DNA of 64,000 nt, taken from the NCBI GenBank assembly GCA_017626435.1, contig JAGAIR010000002.1:62001-126000 (forward strand). Direction: 5' to 3'. This DNA comes from Lachnospiraceae bacterium (GTDB lineage: Bacteria > Bacillota_A > Clostridia > Lachnospirales > Lachnospiraceae). The notes below the pieces were generated by a model, which saw only the letters and a program-made list of their open reading frames with translations, was not told the origin of the DNA and did not search any database. Both the position numbers and the translations under genes were made by a program. Shown piece by piece: positions 61,456 through 64,000 of this stretch; position 1 is the first letter of the stretch; the number at the start of each line of letters is the position of its first letter.

Positions 61456-63216
61456 TCAACCCGGTGTAGCCGTCACAATCTCTCCTCTTTCGACACCAAG
61501 ATAAGGCAGTACGTCATCCAGGAGTTCTGATATGATTGGTGCCGCAATGGTTCCTCCATAATAAATCCCTTCTGGCTCGTCTATCAGTACAAGGGCTGCC
61601 ACCTTAGGATCATCAGCCGGCGCAAATCCCATACAAGATGCAATGTACTTATTGCTGCTGCGGGGAAGCTTTTCTGAGGTTCCTGTTTTGGCTCCCACCT
61701 GATATCCTTCTACAAACGCCTTCTTTCCTGAACCTTCCGAGACAACAGATTCCAGCAGCATACGCATTGTCTCCGAAGTCTCGCTCGATATCACACCTTC
61801 TTCCGTATCATAAGTCAGCTTTTTTACTGCCGTTTTATCACTGCTTTCTATCTTAACTCCAAAATGAGGTGTAATCTGCGTCCCTCCATTTATCACCATA
61901 CTGATCGTAGACAACAGGCGAATCGGTGACAACTGGAAAGACTGTCCAAAAGACACTGTAGCAAGCTCTACCGCACCCACATTTTCTTTCTGGTGCATTA
62001 TCGTAGCCGCCTCTCCTGGCACATCGATGCCAGTCTTTTTCAGCACACCAAGTTTATTCAGATAAGTAAACACACCATCCACACCCAGTCTGGCACCAAC
62101 TTCCATAAAGACAGGATTGCAGGAGTTCTGAATTCCCTGGACAAACGTTTCACTTCCATGACCTGTGGTTTTATGACAACGGATTCTTCTGTCCTCTACT
62201 ATCTTATACCCCGGACAGTGAAAAGTATCCTCCAGTTTAACTACGCCAGCCTCCAGTGCCGATGTAGCAGTAAACACCTTAAAGGTAGAACCTGGCTCAT
62301 AGGTATCACTGACGCAGGGATTTCTCCACATCTGGTTTAAAGCATCGTTCTTTTTCTTTTCTGACATAGTATCTGCATTTCCAGTATTCAGAGTATAAGG
62401 GTCATTCAGATCAAATTCCGGTACATTGACCATGGCATAAATTTCCCCATTTTGGGGATTCATCATGATGATCCGGACGCTTTTCGCTTTCTTTGCCTCC
62501 ATTACCTTTTCTGCTGCCTGTTGGGCAAAGGTCTGCATATTGACATCCAGGCTGGTATACAGGCTGCACCCTGCGACAGGTTCCACCCGTTCCTCTGCTT
62601 TTCCTTCAATCTCTACTCCTCTCGCAGTAGTCATGGTCAGGATCCTGCCATCCGTTCCCTGCAGATATTCATCATATTTTACTTCCAGACCGACAATCCC
62701 CTGGTTATCTGCTCCAGTAAATCCAATCACCTTAGACGCAAGATCTCCATAGGGATAATATCGTTTATAATCTTCATCCACCATAACTCCCTTCAATCCC
62801 ATATCACGGATCTTGTCAGATAATTCCTTGTCCACATTGGTCTTTATCTTTTCGATGGACGAAACCTTTTCCACCCTTTTTCGCACTTTATCCTCTGGAA
62901 GCTCTAACAGTTCAGATAAAACAGAAATTACTTTTTCCGGTTCTGTAATCTGGTTGTGTATAACGGAAATAGTAGATACCGGCTTATTTCCTGCTATCTC
63001 TGTACCATTCCTGTCATAAATAGTACCTCTTGCTGCCTTAATCGCTCTCTGTCTCTGATGAACATTCTTTGCTTTTTCTCCATAGTAATCCGCCTTTTCC
63101 AGCATAAGGTAGCACAGCCTTCCTGTCATTCCCAGCATAATGCAGGAAACTACAACAAACACAAATATCATCCGCTGCCTTTGTCTGGTTCTGCTCTGCT
63201 TCAAAAAATCGTTCAC
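61456..63216 (-). CDS. Class B penicillin-binding protein (FtsI/SpoVD-type)
   Basis: 586 residues from a GTG at 63216 with GAGGTTG upstream. One N-terminal span (MIFVFVVVSCIMLGMTGRL), a dimerisation domain (RAIKAARGTIYDRNG), then the transpeptidase with EPGSTFKVF (SxxK), NSCNPVF (SxN) and GAKTGTSEK (KTG). No PASTA domains. In the dcw order of Clostridia this second PBP often corresponds to SpoVD, required for spore cortex, but FtsI cannot be ruled out. It follows the other PBP by 68 bases. Confidence 0.9.
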   Translation of the reverse strand: MNDFLKQSRTRQRQRMIFVFVVVSCIMLGMTGRLCYLMLEKADYYGEKAKNVHQRQRAIKAARGTIYDRNGTEIAGNKPVSTISVIHNQITEPEKVISVLSELLELPEDKVRKRVEKVSSIEKIKTNVDKELSDKIRDMGLKGVMVDEDYKRYYPYGDLASKVIGFTGADNQGIVGLEVKYDEYLQGTDGRILTMTTARGVEIEGKAEERVEPVAGCSLYTSLDVNMQTFAQQAAEKVMEAKKAKSVRIIMMNPQNGEIYAMVNVPEFDLNDPYTLNTGNADTMSEKKKNDALNQMWRNPCVSDTYEPGSTFKVFTATSALEAGVVKLEDTFHCPGYKIVEDRRIRCHKTTGHGSETFVQGIQNSCNPVFMEVGARLGVDGVFTYLNKLGVLKKTGIDVPGEAATIMHQKENVGAVELATVSFGQSFQLSPIRLLSTISMVINGGTQITPHFGVKIESSDKTAVKKLTYDTEEGVISSETSETMRMLLESVVSEGSGKKAFVEGYQVGAKTGTSEKLPRSSNKYIASCMGFAPADDPKVAALVLIDEPEGIYYGGTIAAPIISELLDDVLPYLGVERGEIVTATPG

Positions 63217-63284
63217 GCGGCAACCTCATTCTACTACATTCCCTCTATATTTATTACCGATGTCTGTTTTTTATTCTCGCGGAG

Positions 63285-64000
63285 TTAATTATCCTCTTCC
63301 GTTTCAAGCCCGGTATCTTCCTCTGTATCATCCGCACTTGTCCGCGCCACATCATAATCTCCGTCTGCATAACCTCCCTCCGGCACTTCCAGAATAGAAT
63401 TTCCTTTTACGGTAGACGGAAGGGTAATTCCTTTCTTCCCTTTTTCCTCATTATCGGCTGTATCTGTTGTGTTGCCAGCAGCCGCCTTACTATTTGGATA
63501 GATTTCCAAAAGAGGAAGTACATCTTCCAGCAGATCACTGGCAAATTCTGTTGCATAGGTACTATGTGCCTGATCCTCCACATTTGGCTCATCAATAACA
63601 ACATAGATGACTAGTTCCGGACGGTTTGCCGGTACACATCCAAGGAAAGACACCAGATAATTTCCCTGTCCTCTTGGTGCTTTCTCCGCAGTACCTGTCT
63701 TTCCGCCTATTTTATAACCCTTTACCTGTGCCGGACTGGCAGTACCTTCTTTTACTGTCTTATATAAATATTTCCGTAACAGCTTACTGGTATCCTCTGT
63801 AATGACTTTACTTTCCAATACATTATCATTGGACTGGACTACAGCACCAGATTCACTGCATATTTCCTGCACCACATGGGGCTGGTAATAATTCCCACCA
63901 TTTACAACCGCAGAAAAAGCTGCTGCCATCTGTATCATTGTCATTGTCTGGCTCTGTCCAAAGCTGGAAGTAGCTAGCTCTGTTTCATGCATTGTCTCTG
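63285..64000 (-). CDS. Class B penicillin-binding protein, C-terminal part (cut by the window edge)
   Basis: The visible 238 residues open at the right edge in the middle of the transpeptidase domain (ETMHETELATSSFGQSQ) and include the KTG motif GGKTGTAEK. The SxxK and SxN motifs lie outside. The C-terminal tail of about 70 residues is acidic and low in complexity (TSADDTEEDTGLETEEDN), not a PASTA domain. By order it is probably the vegetative FtsI/Pbp2B, with the neighbouring PBP as its paralog. The gene starts beyond the window. Confidence 0.85.
   Translation of the reverse strand, partial: ETMHETELATSSFGQSQTMTMIQMAAAFSAVVNGGNYYQPHVVQEICSESGAVVQSNDNVLESKVITEDTSKLLRKYLYKTVKEGTASPAQVKGYKIGGKTGTAEKAPRGQGNYLVSFLGCVPANRPELVIYVVIDEPNVEDQAHSTYATEFASDLLEDVLPLLEIYPNSKAAAGNTTDTADNEEKGKKGITLPSTVKGNSILEVPEGGYADGDYDVARTSADDTEEDTGLETEEDN

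Noticed and set aside
1..64000. CRISPR arrays, tRNA or rRNA genes, prophage modules
   Set aside because: No regularly spaced repeats, no cloverleaf-like sequences and no phage structural genes were seen.

Overview
The window looks like chromosome of a motile, probably spore-forming, low-to-mid GC Firmicute of the Lachnospiraceae (Roseburia/Agathobacter-like). This rests on a short flagellin beside FliW/CsrA/FlgM/FlgN, Maf (DUF115) flagellin-modification proteins, a FliB flagellin lysine methylase, a B-class dihydroorotate dehydrogenase (PyrD+PyrK), a dcw cluster with two tandem class B PBPs, and tandem Spo0A-type boxes. Species cannot be fixed from the sequence. Many starts are TTG or GTG with strong Shine-Dalgarno (SD) sites; where an SD decides the start, the shorter gene is given.

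Layout. 1-10574 (minus): a flagellin glycosylation locus with a cut-off gene at the left edge, GT-B/CgeB-like and GT2 glycosyltransferases, PseB, two Maf proteins and a small helical protein. 10701-22648 (minus): late flagellar genes, flgM-flgN-flgK-flgK2-flgL-fliW-csrA, then flaG-fliD-fliS-fliT-like, then flagellin. Sigma-28-type promoters with the same 11-base spacer precede flgM, flaG and flagellin. The flagellin leader has a CsrA-type GGA hairpin next to the SD. 23025-31318: lysA (minus), parE-parC (plus), a zinc-dependent phospholipase C-like gene (minus) and a CorC/HlyC-type CBS membrane protein (plus).

31438-37776 (minus): two paralogous cytoplasmic beta-helix proteins, a ParA/MinD-like protein that has lost its P-loop lysines, fliB, a small membrane protein and pyrE. 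37777-41791 is a roughly 4-kb accessory insertion separating pyrE from pyrD. It holds a 740-bp decayed IS1182-type element with perfect 18-bp ends and an IS3 orfA fragment inside, an unknown membrane-anchored protein preceded by three tandem 0A boxes, a structured inverted repeat, an Xre-family membrane regulator and a DUF6061-like small protein. 41792-45842 (minus): pyrC-pyrF-pyrK-pyrD.

46003-64000: a Nudix protein, asd, a HisRS-type gene (plus), a GH13 amylase running into a 5'-truncated VOC gene, two cyclic-di-GMP proteins, a CPBP protease, and a dcw cluster read on the minus strand: PBP (cut by the right edge), PBP, mraY, murD, ftsW, ftsQ, ftsZ, without murG.

How it fits together: sigma-28/FlgM controls timing of late flagellar genes, FliW/CsrA probably meters flagellin translation, FliS/FliT/FlgN-type chaperones escort filament and junction proteins, and Maf/glycosyltransferases plus FliB probably decorate flagellin. 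The least explained parts are the ParA-like/beta-helix operon, the free-standing Maf-associated helical domain, and the 0A-box gene in the pyr island.
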